A stretch of DNA of 64,000 nt from Burkholderia pseudomultivorans (GCF_902499075.1 NZ_CABVPP010000006.1:62001-126000), one strand, 5' to 3'; counted from the stretch's first letter, positions 1 to 8,324 are shown. Made by a program: numbers and translations. The notes: a model not told the origin generated them from the letters alone.

Positions 1-389
1 AGAGAAGAAGCGATGTCTCTTTAGAGGGTGCGAACGCGAGTTTCGCCATGCAAGCAACCTGCCGTACAACTTCCATGAGGGCCAGCATACCATCGCCGAT
101 ATTGCGCGCGGGTTGCGTTGCAACAAGAAACAACTGTGACGAAGAACCGGCACGCGGGTTGCAGGCAGGTTCTTTTTACGCCGTCGGCGCCCTCGCCCGC
201 GGCCGGAGAAATCGCTGGAACGGCCGTGCCCCAAGGGTTTCGCGAAAGCAGCAAAATTCTCCGATGCGGGTTCGCGCGTGCGCGGCGCGAACCCGCGTCG
301 GCCGTCTCCGTGTTTTCGCTACTCAGGCAAACCCTGAATTAGGTTGCGTACACAAACATCCTGCCTGAACGCATGTCGGGCATCCGTGC
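1..389. other. No gene recognised at left edge
   Basis: About 390 bases with no convincing coding region on either strand. The short open frames are arginine-rich and low in complexity, and have no recognisable domain or ribosome binding site. The stretch holds an inverted repeat (266-296) and two similar GCGGGTTGC-containing words (about 109-117 and 154-162). It may be the intergenic space downstream of the SDR cluster or the tail of a neighbouring region outside the window. Confidence 0.5.
266..296. repeat. 12-bp-arm inverted repeat
   Basis: Perfect arms GCGGGTTCGCGC (266-277) and GCGCGAACCCGC (285-296) around a 7-base loop. It lies about 95 bases beyond the 3' end of the minus-strand SDR that ends at 390. 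No T-tract follows on either strand, so it could be a factor-assisted terminator stem or a REP-like element. Confidence 0.45.
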
Positions 390-1166
390 TCAAAAAGGTG
401 CGCCCGGCAATCCGGGGTAATACGCACCTGCGGCCATCCCGCCGTCGACCGACAGTTCCGCGCCGTTGCAGTACGACGCGTCGTCGCTCGCGAGAAACAG
501 CGTCGCGCGCGCGATTTCGTCGGGCAGGCCGACGCGCTGCAGCGGCACGTTCGTATAGTGCTGGTTGACTTCGTCGAGCGGCGCGCCGGTCGGGTTCGAC
601 ATCACGGTGTTCACGCCGCCCGGATGAATCGAATTCACGCGCACGCCCCGATGGCCGAGTTCGAGCGCCGCGACCTTGGTCAGCCCGCGCACGCCCCATT
701 TGCTCGACACGTAGGCAGCGAGCGCGTTGACGCCGCGCAGTCCGTCCACCGACGAAATATTGACGATCGACCCGCGCTGCTGCGCAATCATCTGCGGCGC
801 GACCGTGCGGATGCCGACGAACGTGCCGACCAGATTGACCGACACCGCGCGCTCGAAATCGCGTTTCGACAGCTCGGCGATCGCGCCGAACATCAGCACG
901 GCCGCGTTGTTGACGAGCACGTCGATGCGGCCGAACTGCTCGACGGTCGCGTCGGCGACGCGCGCCCAGCTCGCTTCGTCGGCGACGTCGAGCCGCATGA
1001 AACGCGCGGCGTCGCCGAGTTCGCGCGCGAGCGCCGTGCCTTCCGCTTCGAGCACGTCGCCGATCACGACGCGCGCGCCTTCGGCGACGAACAACCTGCA
1101 CGTCGCCTCGCCCATCCCGCGTGCGCCGCCGGTGACGATCGCCACCTTTCCTTCAAGCCGTCCCAT
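390..1166 (-). CDS. SDR, hydroxysteroid dehydrogenase-like
   Basis: A 258-residue classical short-chain dehydrogenase. It has the dinucleotide motif TGGARGMG near the N-terminus, an NNA motif, the active-site Ser in NISS and the Tyr/Lys pair in AYVSSKW. The N-terminal pattern GRLEGKVAIVTGGARGMG and the following segments resemble 3-alpha/20-beta-hydroxysteroid dehydrogenases of actinobacteria as I remember them, so oxidation or reduction of a steroid hydroxyl/ketone is a reasonable inference. It is the last gene of a minus-strand group with two other SDRs and a SnoaL-fold gene, 95 bases after its upstream neighbour. AGGGAT sits before the ATG. Substrate is unproven. Confidence 0.85.
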   Translation of the reverse strand: MGRLEGKVAIVTGGARGMGEATCRLFVAEGARVVIGDVLEAEGTALARELGDAARFMRLDVADEASWARVADATVEQFGRIDVLVNNAAVLMFGAIAELSKRDFERAVSVNLVGTFVGIRTVAPQMIAQQRGSIVNISSVDGLRGVNALAAYVSSKWGVRGLTKVAALELGHRGVRVNSIHPGGVNTVMSNPTGAPLDEVNQHYTNVPLQRVGLPDEIARATLFLASDDASYCNGAELSVDGGMAAGAYYPGLPGAPF

Positions 1167-1261
1167 TCTGTATCCCTGTCAATGCCGGTTACCGGCCGCC
1201 ATGCGCATGCGCATCGATGCGGTCGGACATACGATTCGCCAAGCCAGGCGACGCCCCGCCT

Positions 1262-2017
1262 TTAACCCCAGTATGCCTGCCCGCCGTCGAGCGGCAGCGT
1301 CGCGCCGGTCAGATACGCGGCGTCGCGGCTCGCGAGAAACACGATCGCGCGCCCGATGTCCTGCTCGCAGTCGCCGACGCGGCCGAGCGGAATCGTCCGA
1401 AAGAACGCGGCCGCCTCCTGCGGATTCGCGTCGATCCAACCCTTCAGTCCCGGCGACAACGCATGCGGCGCGACCGCGTTCACGCGAATGCCGTCCGCGC
1501 CCCATTCGCATGCAGCCGCCCGCGTCAGCGCGCGTATCGCCTCCTTGGTGGCCGCATACGCGCCGTAGCCAGACGCATCCCAGCGCACCGCGGCCGACGA
1601 CGCGAAATTGACGATCACGCCGTCGCCCTTGAGATGCGGATGGCATGCGCGCATCATGCGCAGCGTCGCGATCGGCCCCGATTCGAGCCCCGCGAGAAAA
1701 TCCGTGTCGGTCACGTCGAGCAGGCGGCCGAGCGGCACGACCTGCGCGTTGTTGACCAGGATCTGCACGCCGCCGAAGCGCTCGACGACCGCGTCGACGC
1801 AATGCGCGATCTGCGCGGCGTCCATCACGTCGCAGACGAACGGTTCCGCGACGCCGCCGCGCGCGCGGATCGCGTCGCAGGTCGTCGCCAGCTTGCCGCG
1901 CGTGCGGCCGACCACCGCGACCTGCGCGCCTTCGGCCGCGAGCGCATGCGCGACGCCTTCGCCGACGCCCTGCCCCGCTCCCGTCACGAGCGCGACCTTG
2001 CCGTTCAGGATGCCCAT
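1262..2017 (-). CDS. SDR family oxidoreductase
   Basis: A 251-residue cytoplasmic NAD(P)-dependent short-chain dehydrogenase. Visible motifs are TGAGQGVG (cofactor loop), NNAQ in place of the usual NNAG, the catalytic Ser in NFASS and YAATK. The C-terminus ends in the usual LPLDGG segment. The ATG is preceded by AAGGGG at good spacing and lies 9 bases after the stop of the upstream SDR, so the two are probably co-transcribed. Substrate cannot be read from sequence. The neighbouring hydroxysteroid-dehydrogenase-like gene and SnoaL-fold genes suggest a ring-modifying role. Confidence 0.85.
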   Translation of the reverse strand: MGILNGKVALVTGAGQGVGEGVAHALAAEGAQVAVVGRTRGKLATTCDAIRARGGVAEPFVCDVMDAAQIAHCVDAVVERFGGVQILVNNAQVVPLGRLLDVTDTDFLAGLESGPIATLRMMRACHPHLKGDGVIVNFASSAAVRWDASGYGAYAATKEAIRALTRAAACEWGADGIRVNAVAPHALSPGLKGWIDANPQEAAAFFRTIPLGRVGDCEQDIGRAIVFLASRDAAYLTGATLPLDGGQAYWG

Positions 2018-2026
2018 GCGCGCCCC

Positions 2027-2893
2027 TTATGCGACGATCGCCGGATGCGCCTGCACGGGGCCGCCGAGCAGTTCGCGATACGACGGCGGCTGCTTGCCGT
2101 CGAGATCCGCGATCCCGTACCGCAGCGCCGCTTCCGCGCCGACCAGCACCTGGCCGGACAGCGCCATGCGCCGCGGATCTTCGTGGATCGCATGGATCAC
2201 GCGGCCGGTGAACTCCGGGCTTTCGGCGACCAGCGAGAACTCCTTGTACAAGTCCGGATGCTCGTCCCACACACGCGTCGTGCGCTCGGTGCGCAGCGGT
2301 CCCATCCAGATCGACACGGCCGCGACGTCGAACGGCTTCAGGTCGACCGCCATGTCCTTCGCGAACTTGTCGACGCCGCTCTTCTGCGCGCCATACGCGG
2401 CGCCATGCATGTAGCAGCTCGCGCCGAACGACGACGTGAACGCGATCAGCCCGCTGCGGCGCTTCGCCATTAGCGGCGCCGCATGCCAGCTCGCGACGTA
2501 GGCCGAGCGCAGCCCGACGTCGAGGATGTTCACGAGGTCGAGCGACTTCTCCCAGAACGGGCCGGGCAGGATCAGCTGGTCGTGCAGATAGGTCGCGTTG
2601 TTGACGAGGATGTCGAGCCGCCCGCTGTCGCGCTCGACGCGTTCGAACAGCGCCTTGACCTGCGCGTCGTCCGCGTGGTCGCATGCCACCGCAATGCCGC
2701 GGCCGCCGAGCGCGTCGATCTCGCGCGCCGTCTCGTGGATCGTGCCGGGCAGCGGCGCATCGCCGGCCTTCTGCGAGCGCCCCGTCACGTAGACGGTCAT
2801 GCCGGCCGCGCCGAGCGCGCGTGCGATGCCCTTGCCCGCGCCGCGCGACGCACCCGTCACGACGGCCACCGGCGCGTGCTGGTTCTGTGTCAT
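2027..2893 (-). CDS. SDR family oxidoreductase
   Basis: A 288-residue short-chain dehydrogenase, longer at the C-terminus than its neighbours. It has TGASRGAGKG, NNAT in place of NNAG, a Ser in FTSS and YGAQK as the catalytic Tyr/Lys pair. The open frame extends upstream to 3139 but overlaps the next gene. ATG at 2893 is chosen because GGAGAC lies just before it and the SDR fold begins immediately after. It sits 41 bases after the SnoaL-fold gene and 9 bases before the next SDR, giving a four-gene unit. Its C-terminal extension is reminiscent of DHRS1-type SDRs, which is a weak guess. Confidence 0.85.
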   Translation of the reverse strand: MTQNQHAPVAVVTGASRGAGKGIARALGAAGMTVYVTGRSQKAGDAPLPGTIHETAREIDALGGRGIAVACDHADDAQVKALFERVERDSGRLDILVNNATYLHDQLILPGPFWEKSLDLVNILDVGLRSAYVASWHAAPLMAKRRSGLIAFTSSFGASCYMHGAAYGAQKSGVDKFAKDMAVDLKPFDVAAVSIWMGPLRTERTTRVWDEHPDLYKEFSLVAESPEFTGRVIHAIHEDPRRMALSGQVLVGAEAALRYGIADLDGKQPPSYRELLGGPVQAHPAIVA

Positions 2894-2934
2894 GTTCGAT
2901 GTCTCCTGTGGATCGGTGTATGGCGATGCGCCGC

Positions 2935-3435
2935 TCAAGCGGCCGGCGGCTGCGCGCCGGCGAACAGCACGCCCGGCGCGTCGCCGTCGTAGCGGGCCGA
3001 CAGCGTCGACGTGACGACGCAGCGCGTGGCCGAGATCTTCCATTCGCCGTCGACCTTCCGGTATTCGTCGTCGTAGTACGCGCCGAGCTGCGTGAGCGTG
3101 TGCGCATTCGTGTCGATCATCTGGTAGTGCAGCCCCCACGTGCCGCGCGCATGCGTGTCGTCGAGCACGGTGATGTCGGGGTTCACGCCGTGGTGCATCT
3201 CGACGATGTGCGGGTGGCAGCCGAGACGCGTGAAGATCTCGACGAGCGCGTCGCGGTTGTCGAACCTGCCGATCCGACCGTAGTCGATCTGCACGGTGCC
3301 GGGCGCGAAGCAGTCGCGCATGCCTTGCGGATCCTTCCGGTCGCAGCAGGTGAAGTAGCGCGCCTTCAGCCGACGGATCGCGTCGGCGTCCTCGAGCCTG
3401 CGCATGCGCGTCTCGATGCGTTCGATGGGGGTCAT
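2935..3435 (-). CDS. SnoaL/NTF2-fold protein
   Basis: A 166-residue protein of the SnoaL-like/NTF2 superfamily, which includes ketosteroid isomerases, dehydratases and polyketide cyclases. The N-terminal helix carries the typical DADAIRRLKARYF pattern, followed by an aromatic- and acid-rich cone fold with W and H residues (MHHGVNPDI, GTWGLHYQMI). It is the promoter-proximal gene of the minus-strand SDR group, with CAGGAGAC before the ATG. It faces a paralogous SnoaL-fold gene across a 185-base divergent promoter. A steroid isomerase or dehydratase/hydratase role is inferred from context only. Confidence 0.75.
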   Translation of the reverse strand: MTPIERIETRMRRLEDADAIRRLKARYFTCCDRKDPQGMRDCFAPGTVQIDYGRIGRFDNRDALVEIFTRLGCHPHIVEMHHGVNPDITVLDDTHARGTWGLHYQMIDTNAHTLTQLGAYYDDEYRKVDGEWKISATRCVVTSTLSARYDGDAPGVLFAGAQPPAA

Positions 3436-3517
3436 GCCGTCTCCTGGGATTCGATCGCGCGGATTGTCGGCCGCGTCGACGCCACGTTACCGCCGCGCAC
3501 CGCGCCGGCCATCACCC

Positions 3518-3573
3518 GTTCGGACGACACCGATGCGCGGCACGTCTTTCGTCCGAACAGACGATGTGATGCG
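3518..3573. promoter_or_regulatory. Divergent promoter with dyad motif
   Basis: Between the two divergent SnoaL-fold genes. GTTCGGACGA (3518-3527) and its reverse complement TCGTCCGAAC (3549-3558) form a 10-bp dyad with 21 bases between arms. The right arm continues as AGACGATGTGATGCG to 3573. A nearly identical 25-base block occurs upstream of hsaC at 57504-57528 on the other strand. A candidate promoter element GTTCCTACCATCG (3583-3595) follows toward the plus-strand gene. This is likely an operator region; the regulator is unknown. Confidence 0.5.
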
Positions 3574-3620
3574 GGCGGCTTCGTTCCTACCATCGAACGA
3601 CCTCATCACGAGACCCGACG

Positions 3621-4115
3621 ATGGACGACACGACCCGCACGCTCCACGAATACGAGCAGATTCGCCAGCTCAAGTACCGGTATTTCCGCGCGGTCGATAC
3701 GCACGACTGGTCGCTGCTTGCGCAATGCCTGACCGAAGACTGCGAAGCGCGCCTGTACGGCGGCCGGTATGCGTACGACGGGCGTGACGCCTTCGTATCG
3801 AGCCTGCGCGCGCTGATCGGCAAGCCGACCTTCCTGACGATGCATCACGGCCATCACCCGGAGCTCACGCTGGTGTCCGCCGAGCATGCGTGCGGCGTGT
3901 GGTTTCTCGAGGATCATGCGATCAATCTCGAGGATAACTATCTTCTGCACGGCACCGCGTTCTACGACGACCAGTACGTGAAGCGCGACGGCGTGTGGCG
4001 CATCCACGCGACGCGTCACGAGCGCCTGTTCGAAACGGTCACGTCGCCGATTCCGCCGTCGTTCTCGCTGACCGCGAACCGCTTCGCGGCCGGCGCGCAG
4101 ATCGTCGCGTCCTGA
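3621..4115 (+). CDS. SnoaL/NTF2-fold protein
   Basis: A 164-residue SnoaL-like protein, paralogous in outline to the divergently encoded one. It has the N-terminal helix YEQIRQLKYRYFRAVD, a MHHGHHPELTL segment and a closing basic helix. Such proteins act as isomerases, dehydratases or hydratases on cyclic substrates, or have no enzymatic role. The start is the ATG at 3621; GAGACC lies upstream at modest spacing. It is followed by an EthD-like gene 53 bases later on the same strand, suggesting one transcript. The specific reaction is not deducible. Confidence 0.75.
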   Translation: MDDTTRTLHEYEQIRQLKYRYFRAVDTHDWSLLAQCLTEDCEARLYGGRYAYDGRDAFVSSLRALIGKPTFLTMHHGHHPELTLVSAEHACGVWFLEDHAINLEDNYLLHGTAFYDDQYVKRDGVWRIHATRHERLFETVTSPIPPSFSLTANRFAAGAQIVAS

Positions 4116-4168
4116 CCCACCCAGCGGCCATGCGGCCGCCCCCGCCCTTCCCCTCTGGAGCCGCAATC

Positions 4169-4885
4169 TTGGAAAAAGTCATTTACGTGCTGTGGCGCGA
4201 CGCGCAGGTCGAGCCCGATCGATGGAGCCGCGCGCTGCGCGCGCAGCTCGCCGACAAACTGCTGTCGCTCGGCGCGCACGGCGTGCAGGTCAACGTCGCC
4301 GATGCCGACGTCGCGCCGGCCGCGGGCCTGAAGCAGACCCACACGCATCCGGGCATCGACGGGATCGTCGCGGTGTGGCTCGACAGCGCGAACGCGATGT
4401 TCCGCCAGCCGTTCGACGACGCGGTGCGTGCGAGCGTCCCGCATATGGCCGCGTATCTCGTCACCGAATCTCAACCGATTCCGAACACGCGTTATCCGGC
4501 GCGCGCCGGCGAGCGTACCAGCGGCTTCTCGCAGCTCGCGTTCCTGAAGCGGCCGCCGCGCCTTACGCACGAAGCGTGGCTCGACGTGTGGCACGGCCAT
4601 CACACGCGCGTCGCGATCGATACGCAGGACAATTTCCTGTATGTGCAGAACGTCGTCGTGCGCGCGCTCACGCATGCGGCGCCCGGCTACGACGCGATCG
4701 TCGAGGAATGTTTCCCGGCCGCCGCGATGACCGATCCGCACGCATTCTTCGATGCGGTCGGCGACGAAGCGAAGTTCCAGCGCAACGTCGCGGAGATGAT
4801 GGACAGCTGCGCGCGCTTCATCGATTTCGACAAGATCGACGTGGTGCCGACGAGCCAGTATGTCGTGAAGGCGGTGCGCGGGTAG
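4169..4885 (+). CDS. EthD-domain-like protein, TTG start
   Basis: About 238 residues with the ferredoxin-like dimeric alpha/beta-barrel character of EthD/Dabb proteins. Two repeats are visible, the second around FLKRPPRLTHEAWLDVWHG, and the W-x-x-W/H pattern is typical of EthD. The TTG at 4169 is chosen because CTGGAG precedes it by about 8 bases and the first beta strand (EKVIYVLWRD) begins at once. An ATG at 4130 in the same frame would add a proline-rich stretch without a ribosome binding site. It probably shares a transcript with the SnoaL-fold gene. The role is unknown; EthD proteins accompany oxidative catabolic clusters. Confidence 0.7.
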   Translation: MEKVIYVLWRDAQVEPDRWSRALRAQLADKLLSLGAHGVQVNVADADVAPAAGLKQTHTHPGIDGIVAVWLDSANAMFRQPFDDAVRASVPHMAAYLVTESQPIPNTRYPARAGERTSGFSQLAFLKRPPRLTHEAWLDVWHGHHTRVAIDTQDNFLYVQNVVVRALTHAAPGYDAIVEECFPAAAMTDPHAFFDAVGDEAKFQRNVAEMMDSCARFIDFDKIDVVPTSQYVVKAVRG

Positions 4886-4966
4886 ATTGCGGCGGTCGAG
4901 ACGGCGCGCAGGAATGCGTGGACGACCGTGTTTATCGGGGTGTTGCCCGATGTTCGTCGGCGAGTC

Positions 4967-5002
4967 GCATAACGCCAGCCCGTTCAGGGGCTGGCGTTAT
5001 GC
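4967..5002. terminator. 15-bp perfect hairpin
   Basis: Arms GCATAACGCCAGCCC (4967-4981) and its exact complement (4988-5002) with a 6-base loop. It lies between the convergent EthD-like gene and rhlE, 12 bases past the rhlE stop on the minus strand. No T-run follows on either side, so it may act as a bidirectional stem that needs Rho or simply protects the 3' ends. Confidence 0.6.
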
Positions 5003-5013
5003 ATACACACGGC

Positions 5014-6444
5014 TCAGGGCTGACGCTTGCCGCGGCCGCCAGCCGGTTTGCCGGCCGGTTTGCGTGAACCCGCCGCGGGTTTGCCGGCGGGTTTGCTGCG
5101 AGGCTTCTGCACGCTGAACGGACTGCCCTTCAACACGTCCGGGACTGCGGCGGCCGGCTTGCGCTTGTTGTCGCCATTGCCGCCGTGCAGGTGCGCCTTC
5201 TTGCCGGGCGCCTTCGGCGCAGCCGGTGCGGCTTGCGGCAGCTTGGGCTTCTTCGGCTTCTTGGGTTTCTTGACGATCTGGCCCGTCGCGCTGGTTTGCG
5301 GCACGCGGTGTTCGGCTTCGAAACCCGGCTCCTCCTCGCGCGGCAGCGTTTGCCGGATCAGCGCCTCGATCGCGGCCAGTTGCGGCGCTTCGTCGGCACA
5401 CACGAGCGACACCGCCACGCCGCTGGCGCCCGCGCGGCCGGTACGGCCGATACGATGCACATAGTCCTGCGCGACGATCGGCAAATCGACGTTGATCACC
5501 AGCGGCAGGTCGTCGATATCGAGGCCGCGCGCCGCCACGTCGGTGGCGACCAGCATGCTGACTTCGCGCTGCTTGAAGCGCTCCAGCGCACGCAGGCGCG
5601 CGGGTTGCGGCTTGTCGCCGTGAATGGTGTCGACCGCATAGCCCGCTTCGTCCAGCCGCGCCGCCAGGTAATCGACGCCGCTGCGGGTCTTGACGAACAC
5701 CAGCGCGTGCTCCCAGTTGTTTTCCGCAACGAGGTGCATGAACAGCTCTGGCTTGTTGCGCTTGTCCACCGTCACCACCCACTGCCGGATCTTGCTGGCC
5801 GTCGCATTGGGCGGGCTGACGCTGATATTGACCGGCGCGCGCAGAATGTTGGCCGCCATCGCGCGGATATCGTCGCTGAACGTCGCGGAGAACAGCAGGG
5901 TCTGGCGTCGTGCGGGCAGCGCGGCAAACACGGCATCGAGTTCGCGCGCAAAACCGAGGTCCAGCATGCGGTCGGCTTCGTCGAGCACCAGCGTCTGCAC
6001 CTGATCGAACTGCACCGCGTTCTGACGATTGAGATCGAGCAGGCGGCCCGGCGTGGCGACCAGCACGTCGACGCCTTTGCGCAGTTTCATCATCTGCGGG
6101 TTGATGCTCACGCCGCCGTACGCCGCCAGGAAGCGCAGGTCGAGGCCCTTGCCGTACGCGACGAAGCTTTGCAGCACCTGTTCGGCCAGCTCGCGCGTCG
6201 GCACCAGTACCAGAACGCGCGCGCGGTTGCTCGACACCGCCGGGCCGTGCTGCACCAGCCGTTGCAGCAGCGGCAGCGCAAAGCCGGCCGTCTTGCCGGT
6301 GCCGGTCTGTGCCGCGGCCATCACGTCCTGGCCGCCGAGCACGGCGGGAATCGCCTTGGCCTGCACCGGCGTGGGTGTCTGGTAATTGAGGTCCTGCAGG
6401 TTGCGCAGCAGCGGACCGATCAGGCCAAGCGAAGCAAAAGACAT
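5014..6444 (-). CDS. rhlE: DEAD-box RNA helicase RhlE
   Basis: A 476-residue ATP-dependent RNA helicase. Core motifs in order are the Q-motif region (TPVQAKAIP), motif I AQTGTGKT, motif Ib TPGRLLD, motif II DEAD with the RhlE-type continuation RMLDLGF, motif III SAT, and motif VI HRIGRTGR. The last ~100 residues are a basic Lys/Ala/Pro-rich tail (KKPKKPKKPK and repeated PAGKPAG), a disordered RNA-binding extension common in beta-proteobacterial RhlE proteins. ATG 6444 is used; the frame stays open to a TTG at 6471. It is likely to act in cold adaptation, ribosome assembly or RNA decay. It is unrelated to the catabolic genes nearby. Confidence 0.93.
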   Translation of the reverse strand: MSFASLGLIGPLLRNLQDLNYQTPTPVQAKAIPAVLGGQDVMAAAQTGTGKTAGFALPLLQRLVQHGPAVSSNRARVLVLVPTRELAEQVLQSFVAYGKGLDLRFLAAYGGVSINPQMMKLRKGVDVLVATPGRLLDLNRQNAVQFDQVQTLVLDEADRMLDLGFARELDAVFAALPARRQTLLFSATFSDDIRAMAANILRAPVNISVSPPNATASKIRQWVVTVDKRNKPELFMHLVAENNWEHALVFVKTRSGVDYLAARLDEAGYAVDTIHGDKPQPARLRALERFKQREVSMLVATDVAARGLDIDDLPLVINVDLPIVAQDYVHRIGRTGRAGASGVAVSLVCADEAPQLAAIEALIRQTLPREEEPGFEAEHRVPQTSATGQIVKKPKKPKKPKLPQAAPAAPKAPGKKAHLHGGNGDNKRKPAAAVPDVLKGSPFSVQKPRSKPAGKPAAGSRKPAGKPAGGRGKRQP

Positions 6445-6560
6445 GGACGTATTCCGGGCTAAAAACCGCAATTCTAGCGGTTACCGGGCGGACTGCCGTG
6501 CGCGGTTCCGATCCGTCCGCGCCCGTCGAAAGTGCGATCGCGAGCGACGGGTTCTCGCGT

Positions 6561-6590
6561 TCGCCACAAACCAAACAAAACGTCTATAAT
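6561..6590 (+). promoter_or_regulatory. Sigma70-like promoter for YheO-type regulator
   Basis: A perfect -10 hexamer TATAAT (6585-6590) with a weak -35 candidate TCGCCA (6561-6566) and an 18-base spacer. Transcription would begin near 6597, about 45 bases before the ATG at 6641. Because the -10 overlaps the region of an in-frame TTG near 6590, that TTG cannot be the start of the following gene. Confidence 0.5.
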
Positions 6591-6640
6591 TGGAAAATCC
6601 GTCAACGAGCATTCTTTCTCCGATCGACTCCGAACACGCG

Positions 6641-7279
6641 ATGACCCGATCCCGTCAAAAAGCGCAGTCCGAACAGGCGTCGCTGATCGAGCAGGTGCAG
6701 CGCATCGCCGAAGGGCTCGGCGCGATGTTCGCGCCGTTCACCGAGGTCGTCGTGCACGATCTGCGCTCGCCCGAACACGCAATCCTCGCGATTCACAACA
6801 ACCTGTCCGGGCGCGCGGTCGGCGATCCGGCGACGGAACTCGGCCTCGCCCGCATCGCGGACGACGATTTCCCAGCCGTACTGGCGAACTACCCGAACCG
6901 CTTCGCGGACGGCCGCACCGCGAAGAGCACGTCGATCGGCATCAAGGATTCGTCCGGGCGCTACGTCGCCGCGCTGTGCCTGAATGCCGACACGACGCTG
7001 TTCCGCGCTTTCCAGGGCATCCTGAGCCAGTTCTGCAGCGCGGACGGCGAGCCGGTCGCGGAAACGCTCGATCCGGCCGGCGCGGACACGCTGCGGCAGC
7101 GCATCGACGCGTTCGCGGCCCGCCTCGCGACGACGCCGCGCGAACTGAAGACCGAACAGCGCCGCGAACTGATGCAGACGCTGAAGGCCGACGGTTTTCT
7201 CGATGTGCGGCGCGCGATGGAGATCGTGTCGCAGCATCTGGGCGTATCGCGCGCGACGGTGTACAACGATGCGAAATGA
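6641..7279 (+). CDS. YheO/DauR-like PAS-HTH regulator
   Basis: A 212-residue DNA-binding regulator. Residues ~20-130 match the YheO-like PAS domain (GLGAMFAPFTEVVVHDL, then NRFADGRTAKSTSIGIKD). The C-terminal ~60 residues form the DauR-type helix-turn-helix, ending in MEIVSQHLGVSRATVYND. Family members control amino-acid catabolism; DauR represses D-arginine use in Pseudomonas. The ATG at 6641 is chosen since the promoter -10 overlaps the upstream in-frame TTG. It lies 51 bases before a PLP-dependent ammonia-lyase gene on the same strand and probably regulates it. Confidence 0.85.
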   Translation: MTRSRQKAQSEQASLIEQVQRIAEGLGAMFAPFTEVVVHDLRSPEHAILAIHNNLSGRAVGDPATELGLARIADDDFPAVLANYPNRFADGRTAKSTSIGIKDSSGRYVAALCLNADTTLFRAFQGILSQFCSADGEPVAETLDPAGADTLRQRIDAFAARLATTPRELKTEQRRELMQTLKADGFLDVRRAMEIVSQHLGVSRATVYNDAK

Positions 7280-7330
7280 CGCGTGCGCGCGCTGCGCATG
7301 TTGACCGACCTTTTCACTCGAGCAGACCCG

Positions 7331-8311
7331 ATGAACTCATTGCCTCTCCCCACGTTCGACGATGTCGCCGCCGCCGCGGCGAGACTCGCAGGCCATGCAC
7401 ACCGCACGCCCGTGCTGACGTCGCGGACGGTCGACGAAGCGCTCGGCGCGCAGGTGTTCTTCAAGTGCGAGAACCTGCAGCGCATGGGCGCGTTCAAGTT
7501 CCGCGGCGCGTTCAACGCGCTGTCGCGCTTCGACGCCGAGCAGCGCCGCAACGGCGTCGTCGCGTTCTCGTCGGGCAATCATGCGCAGGCGATCGCGCTG
7601 TCGGCGCGCATCCTCGGCATCCCGGCCACGATCGTGATGCCGCAGGACGCGCCGGCCGCGAAGATCGCCGCGACGCGCGGCTATGGCGGCCAGGTCGTGA
7701 CCTACGACCGCTATACGGAGGATCGCGAGCAGATCGGGCGCGATCTCGCGCAACGGCACGGGCTCACGCTGATCCCGCCGTACGATCACGCCGACGTGAT
7801 CGCGGGCCAGGGCACCGCGGCGATGGAACTGTTCGACGAAGTCGGGCCGCTCGACGCGGTGTTCGCGCCGCTCGGCGGCGGCGGGCTGCTGTCGGGCACC
7901 GCGCTCGCGACGCGCGCGCTGTCGCCGCACGCGCAGCTGTACGGCGTCGAGCCCGAAGCGGGCAACGACGGCCAGCAATCGTTTCGCGCCGGCTCGATCG
8001 TCCATATCGACACGCCGCGCACGATCGCCGACGGCGCGCAGACGCAGCACCTCGGCCAGCTCACGTTCCCGATCATCCGTCGCGACGTCGACGACATCCT
8101 CACTGCGACCGACGACGAACTCGTCGACTGCATGCGCTTCTTCGCATCGCGTATGAAGATTGTCGTCGAGCCGACCGGGTGCCTGTCGTTCGCTGCCGCG
8201 CGGCGGATGAAGGATGCGCTGAAGGGCAAGCGCATCGGCGTGCTGATCAGCGGCGGCAACGTCGATCTCGGCAACTTCTGCGCGCTCGCGGGCGCGCAGC
8301 CGCAGGCCTGA
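7331..8311 (+). CDS. PLP-dependent threonine/hydroxyaspartate dehydratase
   Basis: A 326-residue fold-type II PLP enzyme. The PLP lysine is in FKFRGA (~residue 54), the substrate loop is SSGNHAQ, the phosphate-binding glycine loop is GGGGLLSG, and a C-terminal SGGN completes the site. The length fits catabolic single-domain serine/threonine dehydratases and threo-3-hydroxyaspartate ammonia-lyases, with no C-terminal ACT domain as in biosynthetic IlvA. It is cytoplasmic and converts a beta-hydroxy amino acid to a 2-oxo acid plus ammonia. Pairing with a DauR-like regulator supports a catabolic role. The choice between hydroxyaspartate, threonine and serine as substrate is open. Confidence 0.85.
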   Translation: MNSLPLPTFDDVAAAAARLAGHAHRTPVLTSRTVDEALGAQVFFKCENLQRMGAFKFRGAFNALSRFDAEQRRNGVVAFSSGNHAQAIALSARILGIPATIVMPQDAPAAKIAATRGYGGQVVTYDRYTEDREQIGRDLAQRHGLTLIPPYDHADVIAGQGTAAMELFDEVGPLDAVFAPLGGGGLLSGTALATRALSPHAQLYGVEPEAGNDGQQSFRAGSIVHIDTPRTIADGAQTQHLGQLTFPIIRRDVDDILTATDDELVDCMRFFASRMKIVVEPTGCLSFAAARRMKDALKGKRIGVLISGGNVDLGNFCALAGAQPQA

Positions 8312-8324
8312 GCGTCGCGGCGGC

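Noticed and set aside
4887-5117. A 76-codon plus-strand frame between the EthD-like gene and rhlE
   Set aside because: It runs through the perfect hairpin at 4967-5002 and into antisense of rhlE; no ribosome binding site or domain.
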